Shown: in pieces, positions 7,993 through 17,036 of the stretch | Numbering within the stretch: the first letter of the stretch is position 1 | How the letters are laid out: every line of letters begins with the position of its first letter | Source: Methanobacteriota archaeon | GTDB taxonomy: Archaea; Thermoplasmatota; Thermoplasmata; Methanomassiliicoccales; Methanomethylophilaceae | Direction: 5' to 3' | Length of the DNA stretch: 64,000 nt | NCBI GenBank assembly: GCA_023402275.1 | Contig: JAEXCH010000003.1 | Coordinates: forward strand, 8,254-72,253 | Notes under the pieces: generated by a model | The model's input: only the letters and a program-made list of their open reading frames with translations | Database searches by the model: none | Told to the model about the DNA's origin: nothing | Translations under genes and position numbers: made by a program

Positions 7993-9024
7993 ATGGATTT
8001 TCCAAGAACGGTGCTTATCGGCCATGATGTCATAGATCAGGTCTCCGACGTTTGCCGGTCACTGCAGTTCGGAAAGAACGGGGTCATGGTAACCGGTTCC
8101 GACACATACAAAGCAGCCGGTAAAAGGGTCGAGGACCTAGTGTCTGAGAGACATGATGTCAGAGAGGTCATAACAGGCAATGCAACCCTTGAGAACCTGA
8201 ATCAGATAAAGGGGGCTGCGATCGATCATGATGCATCCTTCCTACTCGCTGTAGGAGGAGGGAGCAAGATAGATCTCTCCAAGATGGCGGCCAAGGACCT
8301 CAACATACCGTTTCTCAGCATACCCACCTCAGTGGCTCATGACGGGATAGCGTCCGATAGGGCATCCATGAAATCAAAGACCGGTTCACAATCGGTGAAT
8401 GCGGTATCTCCGATAGGGATAATCGCCGATACAAAAGTGATAAATGATGCCCCATTCAAATATCTGGCAGCAGGTTGCGCAGATGTGATATCCAATCTTA
8501 CTGCATTGGAGGACTGGGAGTTCGCCAACAGGATGAGAGGGGAGGACATAAGCAGCTCTGCATTCCTTATATCGAAGTATGCAGCAGACAATCTGATCGC
8601 AAACAGCAGATCCATAAGACCCAACTTCGAAGAGAGCGTATGGTTCGTTCTTAGGCCGATAATAGCTTCCGGGGTATCGATGTGCATAGCGGGAAGTTCA
8701 AGGCCGACAAGCGGTTCCGAACACATGTTCTCACACGCTCTGGATCTGATAAGACCGGATACGGCCCTGCACGGTGAACAATGCGGAGTAGGGTCCATAA
8801 TGATGATGGAGCTGCAAGGCGGTAACTGGGAGGTCATAAGGAATGCACTCAAGGACATAGGTGCGCCTACCACCGCAAAGGAACTTGGGTTCACTCCCGA
8901 TGAGATAATCGAAGCATTGGTCATGGCAAAGGACATCCGGAAGGAAAGATTCACCATATTGGGGGACAGCGGCCTGACCAGGGAAGCGGCCGAGACGGTG
9001 GCTAAAGTGACCGGGGTAATATGA
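7993..9024 (+). CDS. egsA: sn-glycerol-1-phosphate dehydrogenase
   Basis: 343 aa from ATG 7993 (MDFPRTVLIGHDVI), the family start; upstream codons in frame lie in the promoter. The enzyme reduces dihydroxyacetone phosphate to sn-glycerol-1-phosphate, the stereospecific backbone of archaeal membrane lipids. Visible: nucleotide loop AVGGGSKIDLSKMAA, SVAHDGIASDRASM with the metal-binding Asp, GSEHMFSHALD and LHGEQCGVGSIMM with the metal-binding His residues. Length and motifs are complete. The TATA-like TTTTATATG near 7922-7930 lies in the gap shared with the divergent Isf gene. It overlaps the UPF0179 gene by ATGA, indicating coupled translation. A diagnostic archaeal marker. Confidence 0.96.
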   Translation: MDFPRTVLIGHDVIDQVSDVCRSLQFGKNGVMVTGSDTYKAAGKRVEDLVSERHDVREVITGNATLENLNQIKGAAIDHDASFLLAVGGGSKIDLSKMAAKDLNIPFLSIPTSVAHDGIASDRASMKSKTGSQSVNAVSPIGIIADTKVINDAPFKYLAAGCADVISNLTALEDWEFANRMRGEDISSSAFLISKYAADNLIANSRSIRPNFEESVWFVLRPIIASGVSMCIAGSSRPTSGSEHMFSHALDLIRPDTALHGEQCGVGSIMMMELQGGNWEVIRNALKDIGAPTTAKELGFTPDEIIEALVMAKDIRKERFTILGDSGLTREAAETVAKVTGVI

Positions 9025-9458
9025 GGGATCATATGGCGGCCATAACACTGATAAGCGGATCCCAGGCAAAGGTCGGTCACAGGTTCTATTATGTGGGGCC
9101 GCAGTTGGAATGCAAGGAATGCAAACTGAAGGCGGTATGTTTCAATCTTGAACAAGGTTCACAATACGAGATAACCGCACTTCGCGATCAGACCCATGAA
9201 TGCTCACTCAACGAGGATATGGTAAGGGTTGTCGAGGTCCAGAAGGTCCCGCAGAGGACCGCGGTCCCTAAGAAGACGGCCATCGAGGGAAGTGTGATGA
9301 CATTCCAAGAGGTGGAATGCGGAAGGATGGACTGTTCCAATTTCCGTATATGCCACCCTGCATCAATGGAGAACGGCAGGAAATACTCCGTGATAAAGAT
9401 CGAAGGGAGCGTCGACTGCCTTATCAAAGAGAATCTGGTGTATGCTGATCTCCTTTGA
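9021..9458 (+). CDS. UPF0179 family protein
   Basis: 145 aa, begins at ATG 9021 overlapping the egsA stop (ATGA); an internal ATG at 9033 is an alternative start. It matches the archaeal UPF0179 pattern: ITLISGSQAKVGHRFYYVGP near the N terminus followed by a cysteine pair (LECKECKLKAVC) and later ECGRMDCSNFRICHP. The conserved cysteines suggest metal or cluster binding. The biochemical role of the family is unknown. Coupling to egsA hints at a shared expression need only. The stop directly abuts the convergent purC stop. Confidence 0.85.
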   Translation: MRDHMAAITLISGSQAKVGHRFYYVGPQLECKECKLKAVCFNLEQGSQYEITALRDQTHECSLNEDMVRVVEVQKVPQRTAVPKKTAIEGSVMTFQEVECGRMDCSNFRICHPASMENGRKYSVIKIEGSVDCLIKENLVYADLL

Positions 9459-10361
9459 TCAGAATCTCTCGCCGGTTATTCTCTCGAACATCTCCACATA
9501 CAGTCTGCTTACCCGATCTATGATATCATCAGGTAAGGCGGGGATAGCAGGTTCCTCCTTTCCGGCATCGCGTGCCGTCACGAGTTCCTCGTGGTATCCT
9601 ATCTCCCGGTAATGTTGGCGTACGAACTCCTTTGATAGTTCGACGATGTTCCCCTTTGCATATTCTTCCGAATCCCACCATCTGTCCTCATCCAACGTTC
9701 CGAATGTATCAAGGACCATGAGCTTTCTTTCTTTGTCGTAGCCGAACTCCTTCTTTCCGTCACAATGTATGAGGTTTCGTTTCGAAACCTCCTCACCTAT
9801 GATATCATCGATCCTGAGAACGGTGTCCAGTATCTCTTGGTACTCTTCGTCTGTGAGGCCGGCCATCTCCTTCGCCTCCTCTTCCGTCAGATTCATATCG
9901 TGCTCTTCCAACTTCGTGGTGGCCTCGAGGAATGGTCTGGGGAGTTTCTCGCCATACTTCACTGTATGGTCCTTGGGGAAACCAAGCTGTTCAGCGGTTA
10001 TCTTTCCTGCTTTAACGCGGTCAAGAAGGGACCCCGCGACGTAATGTCTGCAGATGATCTCCAAAGGTATCAGGTAGTTGGTCGTGGAATTGTCGATCTT
10101 GCTGTAATCCCTTATGACATTGACCTTCCTTACTCTCATCCTATCGGGTGCCGGCTCGTCTATGTAGTGGTTGTATATCCCTTTCTCCGAAAGAAGTTCG
10201 AACCAATACTTCGCTGTTCTGCACAGGGTCTCTCCTTTATGCGGTATCTGAGATGGGATGATCTTGTCGAAAACAGATATGTTGTCGGTGTATGCGAACT
10301 CAAGGGTATCGTCATCCACTTCGTAGACCTCTTTGACCTTTCCGGTCATTATGTGCTTCAT
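9459..10361 (-). CDS. purC: phosphoribosylaminoimidazole-succinocarboxamide synthase
   Basis: 300 aa. PurC (SAICAR synthetase) condenses CAIR with aspartate using ATP in de novo purine synthesis. Visible family landmarks: TGKVKEVYEVDDDT at the N terminus, DNISVFDKIIPSQIPHKG, IPLEIICRHYVAGSLLDR and the nucleotide-proximal LIHCDGKKEFGYD followed by VLDTFGTLDEDRWW. The length suits the long PurC form that has an extended C terminus. ATG at 10361. It is a single-gene unit between the convergent UPF0179 gene and pncC; no other pur gene is nearby, as is common in archaea with scattered purine genes. Confidence 0.95.
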   Translation of the reverse strand: MKHIMTGKVKEVYEVDDDTLEFAYTDNISVFDKIIPSQIPHKGETLCRTAKYWFELLSEKGIYNHYIDEPAPDRMRVRKVNVIRDYSKIDNSTTNYLIPLEIICRHYVAGSLLDRVKAGKITAEQLGFPKDHTVKYGEKLPRPFLEATTKLEEHDMNLTEEEAKEMAGLTDEEYQEILDTVLRIDDIIGEEVSKRNLIHCDGKKEFGYDKERKLMVLDTFGTLDEDRWWDSEEYAKGNIVELSKEFVRQHYREIGYHEELVTARDAGKEEPAIPALPDDIIDRVSRLYVEMFERITGERF

Positions 10362-10391
10362 AAGGGGCCATCGAATGGATGGTATTAAAAA

Positions 10392-10835
10392 TCAGTGAAT
10401 GGAGATCTCGGAGAGAAGCATTTCGATGGCAGAACGAACAGCTCCTTTCCTGATATCATCCCTGTTGCCCTCGAATCTGAATTCCTCTGCAATGGTCCTT
10501 TCCGGTGTAGATATTCCTATGAATACAAGACCCACCGGTTTTGTTTCTGTTTCTCCGCCCGGTCCTGCTATGCCGGTTATGGATGCGGATAGATCCGAAC
10601 CGAAGACATCCTTCACACCTATTGCCATTTCAATTGCGGTCTCCCTGCTGACCGCACCATGTTCGATGAGTGTTCTTTCCGAAACGTTCAGGATCCTTTC
10701 CTTTGATAGGTTGCTGTATGCTACTACTCCTCCAAGGAATACATCCGATGATCCCGGCACCGATGTCATCTCAGAACCGAGCATACCTCCTGTACATGAT
10801 TCCGCGATAGATAATGTGAGGCCCCTTATTCTCAA
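10392..10835 (-). CDS. pncC: CinA C-terminal-type nicotinamide-nucleotide amidase (PncC)
   Basis: 147 aa from TTG 10835. Stand-alone CinA C-terminal domain, which in characterised members deamidates nicotinamide mononucleotide to nicotinate mononucleotide. Visible: the nucleophile motif SIAESCTGGMLG, GGVVAYSNLSKERIL and GIAGPGGETETKPVGLVFIG. The TTG has no good ribosome site. The open frame continues upstream, and a CTG at 10865 follows GGAGGGG by 6 bases and restores the usual ~15 residues (LLSAIDINDELRIRGLTL) before AESCTGG, so the real start may be CTG. Directly downstream of nadM, so both act on NMN/NAD. Confidence 0.9.
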   Translation of the reverse strand: MRIRGLTLSIAESCTGGMLGSEMTSVPGSSDVFLGGVVAYSNLSKERILNVSERTLIEHGAVSRETAIEMAIGVKDVFGSDLSASITGIAGPGGETETKPVGLVFIGISTPERTIAEEFRFEGNRDDIRKGAVRSAIEMLLSEISIH

Positions 10836-10866
10836 CTCATCGTTGATATCGATCGCCGAGAGCAGT

Positions 10867-11397
10867 TCACTCCCCTCCCGATATCTCCCTCAGGCGTCTG
10901 ACCCCGTCTATCTCGTCTATTATCTCTGCTACTTTTCCGGGGACAAGCTGACGCCAGTCCTCTCCCTCTATCATCTTCTTCCTGACCACAGTGCCGGAAT
11001 ACATCTCACGATTATAGAGCGGAGGGTCACGGACCTCATAGCCTGCTTCACTGAAAAGACGTCTCGTCAAAGGATTATTCGTGTAGACCCTTGAGAAGGG
11101 AGGCGACATGGAAGCGACCTGCGAGACCCAGAGGGAGTATCTGTTGAGATCCTCGATAGGAACTATGCAGTAGTTGCTTATTCCCTCATCCTTGAGGACC
11201 TCATCCATCATGAGGTATCTCTCACCTGCAGTGAAGGGGTTGTCGCATTCATGAGAGTATTGTGCACTGCCGATACCAATGGTCAGATTCTCAGATTCCT
11301 CTGCGCATTTACGTATGACCTCCATGTGTCCGTTGTGCAGCGGCTGGAATCTACCGATCATCAGCGAGTATTCGCTGAAACAGCGTTTGACGACCAT
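10867..11397 (-). CDS. nadM: nicotinamide-nucleotide adenylyltransferase, archaeal type
   Basis: 176 aa, the usual size for archaeal NadM. It transfers AMP from ATP to nicotinamide mononucleotide, making NAD in the cytoplasm. Visible: the nucleotidyltransferase motif MIGRFQPLHNGHMEVI near residue 13 and a C-terminal YSGTVVRKKMIEG corresponding to the ISSTxxR-type ATP phosphate motif; RYSLWVSQV lies in the middle of the fold. ATG 11397 follows a TATA-like AATATTTTAT near 11424-11432. First gene of a two-gene unit with pncC, which uses the same mononucleotide. Confidence 0.93.
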   Translation of the reverse strand: MVVKRCFSEYSLMIGRFQPLHNGHMEVIRKCAEESENLTIGIGSAQYSHECDNPFTAGERYLMMDEVLKDEGISNYCIVPIEDLNRYSLWVSQVASMSPPFSRVYTNNPLTRRLFSEAGYEVRDPPLYNREMYSGTVVRKKMIEGEDWRQLVPGKVAEIIDEIDGVRRLREISGGE

Positions 11398-11470
11398 GAT
11401 ACCCTATTCACATCATGGATAAAATATTCTTTCCGAAGAAAAGATAAAAAAAGGTTGGTTTTTAAGTTGT

Positions 11471-13567
11471 TTACAAGGGACAAGGTGTGTTGTCCTTTGT
11501 GTTCTTCTTGTCGGTGATGGTGGCCGTATCCTCGGTCTCATCCAGTACCATTTCGAGCTCGGAAGGAGGGTCTGCCTTCTTCTCTTCCTGCTTCTCCACA
11601 TGGACATGCTCCGGAGGAGCGTCTATGTGGTGGGCAGAGGATTCGCCGTTCTCCGTCAATGGGAGCAGTTTATCCATCAGTGCCTTCTTCTTCGGTCCAT
11701 CGACGAACGCGAATTCGATCACGTCACGGAAGTTCTCAACTGTGTAGATGTCCATGTCCTTGTAGAACTTGTTCAGGATCATCACGTCGTTGGTGTTGGC
11801 CGCAGGTATGAGGGCTATCTTCACCCCTGCTGCCGCTGCCGCTTCCAATTTGGCCGTGACCGCACCTACGGGGAGCACTTTTCCTCTCACGCTAAGGCTG
11901 CCTGTCATTGCCAAATCCTGTCTGATCGGTATGCCTTCCATTGCCGATAGGATCACGGTAGCCATCGTTATAGATGCGCTGTCACCTTCCACTCCGTCGT
12001 ATGTTCCGATGTATTGGAGGTGTATGTCGTAATCAGCCATCGACTTCGAGGTATAGTTCTTGATGACAGCGGATATATTGTCCACCGCTTCCTTGGCTAT
12101 ATCTCCGAGACGGCCTGTAGCTATCAGTCTGCCTGCCTTCTTCACCTGAGGAGGAGCGACCTCTGCCACTATCGGAAGTACTATTCCTGAGTATTCTGCC
12201 ATTCCTGAGTCACCGCCGAGTGCGGCAAGACCGTTTATCATACCGACCGCTTCACCGTCGGTGTTGAACATGGAGTACTTCTTACTGTTCTCTATGTGGC
12301 GGTCAGCTATCTGCTGCTCAAGGCTGCGTGCTGTTGCCTTTGCTGTAAGGACATCATCTGCAGTGACGATGTTCGCACCCTTCTCGACAGCAACATCGCC
12401 TGATACACGGACAAGACCTCCGAGCTCTCTCATCCTGAGTGTGAGCTCGCCCTTCCTTCCTGCACGGCGTTGCGCTTCCTTGATTATCTCTCCTACGGCA
12501 TACTTATCGAAGTGAGGGATCTTCTCGTCCTTTATCACTTCCTGCGCGACGAATCTTGCTATGTCGTAACGGTTCTCATTGGTGTCGGGCATAGTGCTGC
12601 GCATGTACACCTCGTAACCGTATCCCCTTATCCTCGATCTGAGTGCGGGGTGCATTCCCTGCATAGCATCCAGATTCCCTGCGCACACCAATATGAAGTC
12701 ACATGGTACAGGTTCGGATTTGACCAACGCACCGGATGATCTCTCGGATTGTCCGGTTATCGACATCTTCTTCTCCTGCATTGCGGTAAGAAGAGCCTGC
12801 TGGGACTCCATCCTGAGCATGTTTATCTCATCTATGTATAGGACGCCCTTGTTCGCTTTGTGTATCGCACCGGATTCCAATCTGTCGTGTGACGGGGTCT
12901 CAAGACCTCCGCTCTGGAATGGATCGTGCCTTACATCTCCGAGCAGTGAACCTGCGTGTGTTCCGGTAGCGTCTATGAAAGGCGGCATATCATTGGGTTC
13001 ATGACCTACCAACACCTTCGGTACGATCATCACTTCCTGTCTTTGTCCGCCGGGCCTCATGAACATCATTATTATGAATATGGCCATGACCGCGATCAGC
13101 AGTATGGTCCAGTTGTTGAACATGATCATTCCGAGGAATCCCATTAGGATGATGCCTACGCATGCGTAGATGTAGAATGTGCTTTTCTGGTTCTTCATCG
13201 CCGCTGCTTGTTGTTTCTGTTCTGCGACAACCGCTTTACCCCTTCCCGCCGGGAAGGTGCGTACACGCGGTTCGTTGACATCTTCCGGATTATGATATGA
13301 GACTATGTCCTGAAGATCCTCCTTCGGAAGATATTCAACCATGGAGTTGGCCAGCATGGACTTACCAGTTCCTGGCTCTCCTATTAGCATGACATGCCTT
13401 TTTTGGAAAGCAGCCTTCTTCATCACTTCCACGGCCTTATCCTGTCCTATGACACGATCCGACATCTTATCTGGGATCTCAATGTCCATGGTAGTACGGA
13501 AAGTCTGCTGCTCTATCCAATCCTCGAGAGGTACTAGCGTCTGTTTCTTATTGACAACTACTTCCAT
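11471..13567 (-). CDS. lonB: archaeal membrane-bound Lon protease (LonB)
   Basis: 698 aa. Order: AAA+ Walker A GEPGTGKS (63-70), two transmembrane helices inserted in the ATPase domain (about 131-150 and 154-170), Walker B VLYIDEINM, and a C-terminal serine protease domain. Ser530 in EGDSAS and Lys573 in TAKLEAAAAAG form the Lon Ser-Lys dyad. LonB degrades unfolded proteins at the inner face of the archaeal membrane. From about residue 640 an acidic, proline-containing tail follows that is not part of the protease core. ATG 13567 has GAGGGG 7 bases upstream and TATA-like TATTATATAC before that. Complete, no missing catalytic residue. Confidence 0.95.
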   Translation of the reverse strand: MEVVVNKKQTLVPLEDWIEQQTFRTTMDIEIPDKMSDRVIGQDKAVEVMKKAAFQKRHVMLIGEPGTGKSMLANSMVEYLPKEDLQDIVSYHNPEDVNEPRVRTFPAGRGKAVVAEQKQQAAAMKNQKSTFYIYACVGIILMGFLGMIMFNNWTILLIAVMAIFIIMMFMRPGGQRQEVMIVPKVLVGHEPNDMPPFIDATGTHAGSLLGDVRHDPFQSGGLETPSHDRLESGAIHKANKGVLYIDEINMLRMESQQALLTAMQEKKMSITGQSERSSGALVKSEPVPCDFILVCAGNLDAMQGMHPALRSRIRGYGYEVYMRSTMPDTNENRYDIARFVAQEVIKDEKIPHFDKYAVGEIIKEAQRRAGRKGELTLRMRELGGLVRVSGDVAVEKGANIVTADDVLTAKATARSLEQQIADRHIENSKKYSMFNTDGEAVGMINGLAALGGDSGMAEYSGIVLPIVAEVAPPQVKKAGRLIATGRLGDIAKEAVDNISAVIKNYTSKSMADYDIHLQYIGTYDGVEGDSASITMATVILSAMEGIPIRQDLAMTGSLSVRGKVLPVGAVTAKLEAAAAAGVKIALIPAANTNDVMILNKFYKDMDIYTVENFRDVIEFAFVDGPKKKALMDKLLPLTENGESSAHHIDAPPEHVHVEKQEEKKADPPSELEMVLDETEDTATITDKKNTKDNTPCPL

Positions 13568-13632
13568 TCATTCCCCTCTTGCAACTAAACATTAGTTTGT
13601 ACTTGTATATAATATTTTACTATCTAATAGTA

Positions 13633-14691
13633 TTATTTCGATCCTCTTGCGAATCTTATCAAAGCTATGATCAATATAGCTGCTATGACAGCTGCCAGTA
13701 TCCATGCGTAATTGCTGTAGTCGCGTGGGCTGGGGTCATATTTTGTCTTATTGACAGGCGGGCTGTCAAAGGTGTATGGGGTAATCCCATTCTCAAGGAA
13801 CACTCCCTGCTGATGGGTCGCGAAGAATGTGTCCGATCCCAATAGGAAGTAGGAGTTGCTGGTGTTATCGTTCCATGTGACATCCATGGCATACCAGTTG
13901 CCATTGTCCATCTTAACATAGTTCCATGCGTGGCCTATTATGTTGGGTAATGCGGTACCCAGAACGACGACGCAGTCTATTCCCTCTTTCTCGCATAACA
14001 GTAGGAATGCCTTGGAATAACCGTCACATACTGCATAGTGATCGGGATCGACCAATGCTCCGTACGCATCATGGGCGAATCTGCTCTCTTCCGAGGTACC
14101 CATGTTGGGATCGTATGTGACAAGACCGGTTATGTAATTGTTGATGTCCATCACTTTGTCTCTGACAGATGTGCTCTCGGTCTTGAAATCATCAACTGCC
14201 TTCTTCAGATCATCCAGCAATGGCTGTATGCCATCGAATTCTCCTGTTTCGGGATTATTGGGATAATATCCGAGTTTTACTGTAAGCTCTATGCTTGTCA
14301 GGAAGACGGTATTACCGGAGGTCTGGATATCTATGCTCTTATCCACTATGCTTGGCATCCAACCCCAATATGACATCGGCGAGGAAAGTCTGAGAGCGAA
14401 ATATGCATCATTGACCATCACGTTCACCGTATCTCGCAGATACTTCTCTGCGATGGCGACATCATCCGAACTGAACATGAGTGTGACAGGAAGATCGACG
14501 CTCAAAGCGTGGGTCTCAGCGTCCGCTTCCTTCATTGCATCATAGACGGCCTTCCCGTTCTCATCAAGTTGATCGTAATACGAAATGAAGCCATCACCCT
14601 CAACATCAGAGGACGCAGCTATTCCGATGATCGGAAAAGCGAATATTGCAACAACAAACAAAGCTGTGATTATACCAGAGGTTCTGTTCAT
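13633..14691 (-). CDS. exported membrane-anchored transglutaminase-like protein
   Basis: 352 aa from ATG 14691, chosen because a TATA-like TTTAAATA near 14721-14728 lies too close to the upstream in-frame ATGs and because the signal segment then begins MNRTSGIITALFVVAIFAF. The ectodomain carries a transglutaminase-like/cysteine-protease fold: AVCDGYSKAFLLLCEKEGI (catalytic Cys), GHAWNYVKMDNGNWYAMDV (His, then Asp). A C-terminal helix (YAWILAAVIAAILIIALI) plus RFARGSK anchors it in the membrane, active domain outside. Substrate unknown; related domains act as peptidases or crosslinkers. Separate unit upstream of lonB. Confidence 0.82.
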   Translation of the reverse strand: MNRTSGIITALFVVAIFAFPIIGIAASSDVEGDGFISYYDQLDENGKAVYDAMKEADAETHALSVDLPVTLMFSSDDVAIAEKYLRDTVNVMVNDAYFALRLSSPMSYWGWMPSIVDKSIDIQTSGNTVFLTSIELTVKLGYYPNNPETGEFDGIQPLLDDLKKAVDDFKTESTSVRDKVMDINNYITGLVTYDPNMGTSEESRFAHDAYGALVDPDHYAVCDGYSKAFLLLCEKEGIDCVVVLGTALPNIIGHAWNYVKMDNGNWYAMDVTWNDNTSNSYFLLGSDTFFATHQQGVFLENGITPYTFDSPPVNKTKYDPSPRDYSNYAWILAAVIAAILIIALIRFARGSK

Positions 14692-14786
14692 CTCGATCGT
14701 TTCCTCCATGCTCGTTCTGTATTTAAAGTACTTTGTGTCAACGTCCAACGAATGCATAAATAAACCAAGACCATTGGAGAGTTGAA

Positions 14787-17036
14787 ATGAGAGTCGCAGA
14801 TCTTGATATCGATCCGAAGGTGAAGGATGTACTGGAGGAGAATGGATTCAAAGAACTCCATCCGCCTCAGGCAGAGGCATTGCCAATAGCACTCTCGGGA
14901 AAGAATCTCATAGCAGCGATACCAACTGCCAGCGGTAAATCCCTTATCGGATTCATTCCTGCGATAAACACCGTCCTTAGGAAAGGAGGAAAGGTGTTGT
15001 ATATCGTACCGCTCAAAGCTCTGGCTTCGGAGAAGAAGGATGACCTTGAGAAGTTCTCATCGCTCGGGATAAACGTGATGATGAGCTCAGGGGATCTGGA
15101 CTCCGATGATGGAAAATTGGCTGATGCAGACATAATCGTGGCGACTTCAGAGAAAGCGGACTCGATGATGAGACACGGGAGCAAATGGATCGATGGCGTG
15201 AAACTTGTTATCGCTGATGAGATACATTTGATCCATGATCCCGGAAGAGGTCCCACACTTGAGATAATACTGACCAAACTTATGCGAAGGAACAAGGATG
15301 TTCAGATAATAGCATTGTCAGCAACGATATCCAATGCAGAGGATCTAGCATTGTGGTTGAATGCGGAACTTGTGACCAGCGACTGGAGGCCGATCCCGCT
15401 CAAGGAAGGCGTATATTACAACGGAGAGATAAGTTTCGATGACTGTTCCTCTATAGAGGTGCCTCTCAGCAAGGATAACATCTGGGATATGATCCAGCAG
15501 GTCATAAATGACGGAGGACAGTGTATGATATTCGTCAATACCAGAAGGTCCACTGAATCCCTTGCGGTGAAATACTCTGATAAGATGAAACAACTTGCAG
15601 GAAGGGAGTTGTCCGAAAAGGAAATGGAGATCCTGGAGGGAGACGCGGAATCAACATCTGTCGGAAAGAAGCTCTCCGCATGTGTGAGATGCGGAATGGC
15701 ATTCCACAATGCAGGTCTCACATACAAGCAGAGGAAGTATGTTGAGGACAATTTCCGCAACGGGAACATAAAATGTATCGTTGCAACACCCACTCTAGCG
15801 GCAGGTATAAATCTTCCTGCCAGAAGGGTCATCGTAAGGGATACTCATAGATTCGAATCCAACGCAGGTAACGTTGCGATATCCGTAATGGAAGTGAAAC
15901 AGATGTGCGGAAGGGCCGGAAGACCCGGATACGATCCTTACGGGGAAGCGGTACTTGTTGCTAAGAATTACAACGACTACGAGCATCTGATGGAAGACTA
16001 TGTGATGCATGATACCGAGAGATTGACATCAAAACTCGGCAATGAGATGATACTAAGGAGTCACATACTCGGTCTGATAGCCACAGGTGATGCTGATACC
16101 GAGGAAGGCATCGTAGGATTCATGCATGATACGTTCTTCGGGAACACGTCGCAGATGTATGGCATCGAGAGCGTTGTAGAGAATGTTGTGGACTTCCTGG
16201 AAAGGGAGGAGATGGTGAAACGAGAGGGAGAATTCCTTCGTATACTGCCATTCGGCAAGAGGATATCCGATCTCTACATAGATCCGAAATCCGCTGTCAT
16301 CCTTAGGGATGCGGTAAGGAAGATAGATGATGATACAGAGGATCTTATGATACTTCATGCGGCCGCATCCACTCCTGACGTCATGGGATTGTATCCTAAA
16401 AAAGCAGATTTCAATAGACTGTCCCAGATAGAGATCGATTATGAGGACGAGTTCATAGTGGAACCCGTTGATGAGGATGATGATTTCATGTTCGAAGGAT
16501 TCATGAGCGACCTGAAGGTAGCTGTTCTCCTGAACGATTGGATAGATGAGGTATCCGAAGAGGAGATAACGTTATCGATGGGAGTAGGCCCCGGAGACAT
16601 AAGATCAAGAGTTGATATGACCGACTGGCTCCTTTATTCCATGAATGAGGTAGCTTACATATTCAAACCTGAAGCAACCAAGAAGATCAAGCCCCTTCTG
16701 ACACGTGTTAGATACGGAGTTAAGGAGGAACTGTTGGGATTGGTATCATTCAGAGGTGTCGGGAGAGCAAGGGCCAGAGTACTCTTCGATCATGGGATAA
16801 AGAACAGAAGTGATGTGATAGCCGTTGATGTGGGGCAGTTATCGAACATGCCGAAGATCGGACCTGCACTTGCCAAAAGCATGAAGAAACAGGCCGGGGG
16901 AACCACTGAAGCATACGTCATTCCGCCAATGAGCGAGGAAGAGGAATACATGCTGGATAAGATGGCCGAGGAATATTCAGGAGAAAAGATAGGTCAGACG
17001 GATATCCAGAAGCAATCCCGGATATCCGATTTCTGA
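14787..17036 (+). CDS. hel308: Hel308 family 3'-5' DNA helicase
   Basis: 749 aa superfamily 2 helicase of the archaeal Hel308 type, which unwinds forked DNA during replication-fork repair. Motifs in order: PPQAEALPIAL (Q motif, ~26), Walker A IPTASGKSL (45-53), ADEIHLIHD (Walker B ~143), LSATISN (motif III), NTRRSTESLAV (motif IV), TPTLAAGINLPA (V) and QMCGRAGRPGYDPYGEA (VI). The ratchet and HhH-like tail (FRGVGRARARVLFDHGI) follow. The last residues QSRISDF resemble a PCNA-interaction motif (Q-x2-I-x2-F). ATG 14787 follows GGAG, and TATA-like CATAAATAAA lies near 14754. Complete. Confidence 0.95.
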   Translation: MRVADLDIDPKVKDVLEENGFKELHPPQAEALPIALSGKNLIAAIPTASGKSLIGFIPAINTVLRKGGKVLYIVPLKALASEKKDDLEKFSSLGINVMMSSGDLDSDDGKLADADIIVATSEKADSMMRHGSKWIDGVKLVIADEIHLIHDPGRGPTLEIILTKLMRRNKDVQIIALSATISNAEDLALWLNAELVTSDWRPIPLKEGVYYNGEISFDDCSSIEVPLSKDNIWDMIQQVINDGGQCMIFVNTRRSTESLAVKYSDKMKQLAGRELSEKEMEILEGDAESTSVGKKLSACVRCGMAFHNAGLTYKQRKYVEDNFRNGNIKCIVATPTLAAGINLPARRVIVRDTHRFESNAGNVAISVMEVKQMCGRAGRPGYDPYGEAVLVAKNYNDYEHLMEDYVMHDTERLTSKLGNEMILRSHILGLIATGDADTEEGIVGFMHDTFFGNTSQMYGIESVVENVVDFLEREEMVKREGEFLRILPFGKRISDLYIDPKSAVILRDAVRKIDDDTEDLMILHAAASTPDVMGLYPKKADFNRLSQIEIDYEDEFIVEPVDEDDDFMFEGFMSDLKVAVLLNDWIDEVSEEEITLSMGVGPGDIRSRVDMTDWLLYSMNEVAYIFKPEATKKIKPLLTRVRYGVKEELLGLVSFRGVGRARARVLFDHGIKNRSDVIAVDVGQLSNMPKIGPALAKSMKKQAGGTTEAYVIPPMSEEEEYMLDKMAEEYSGEKIGQTDIQKQSRISDF

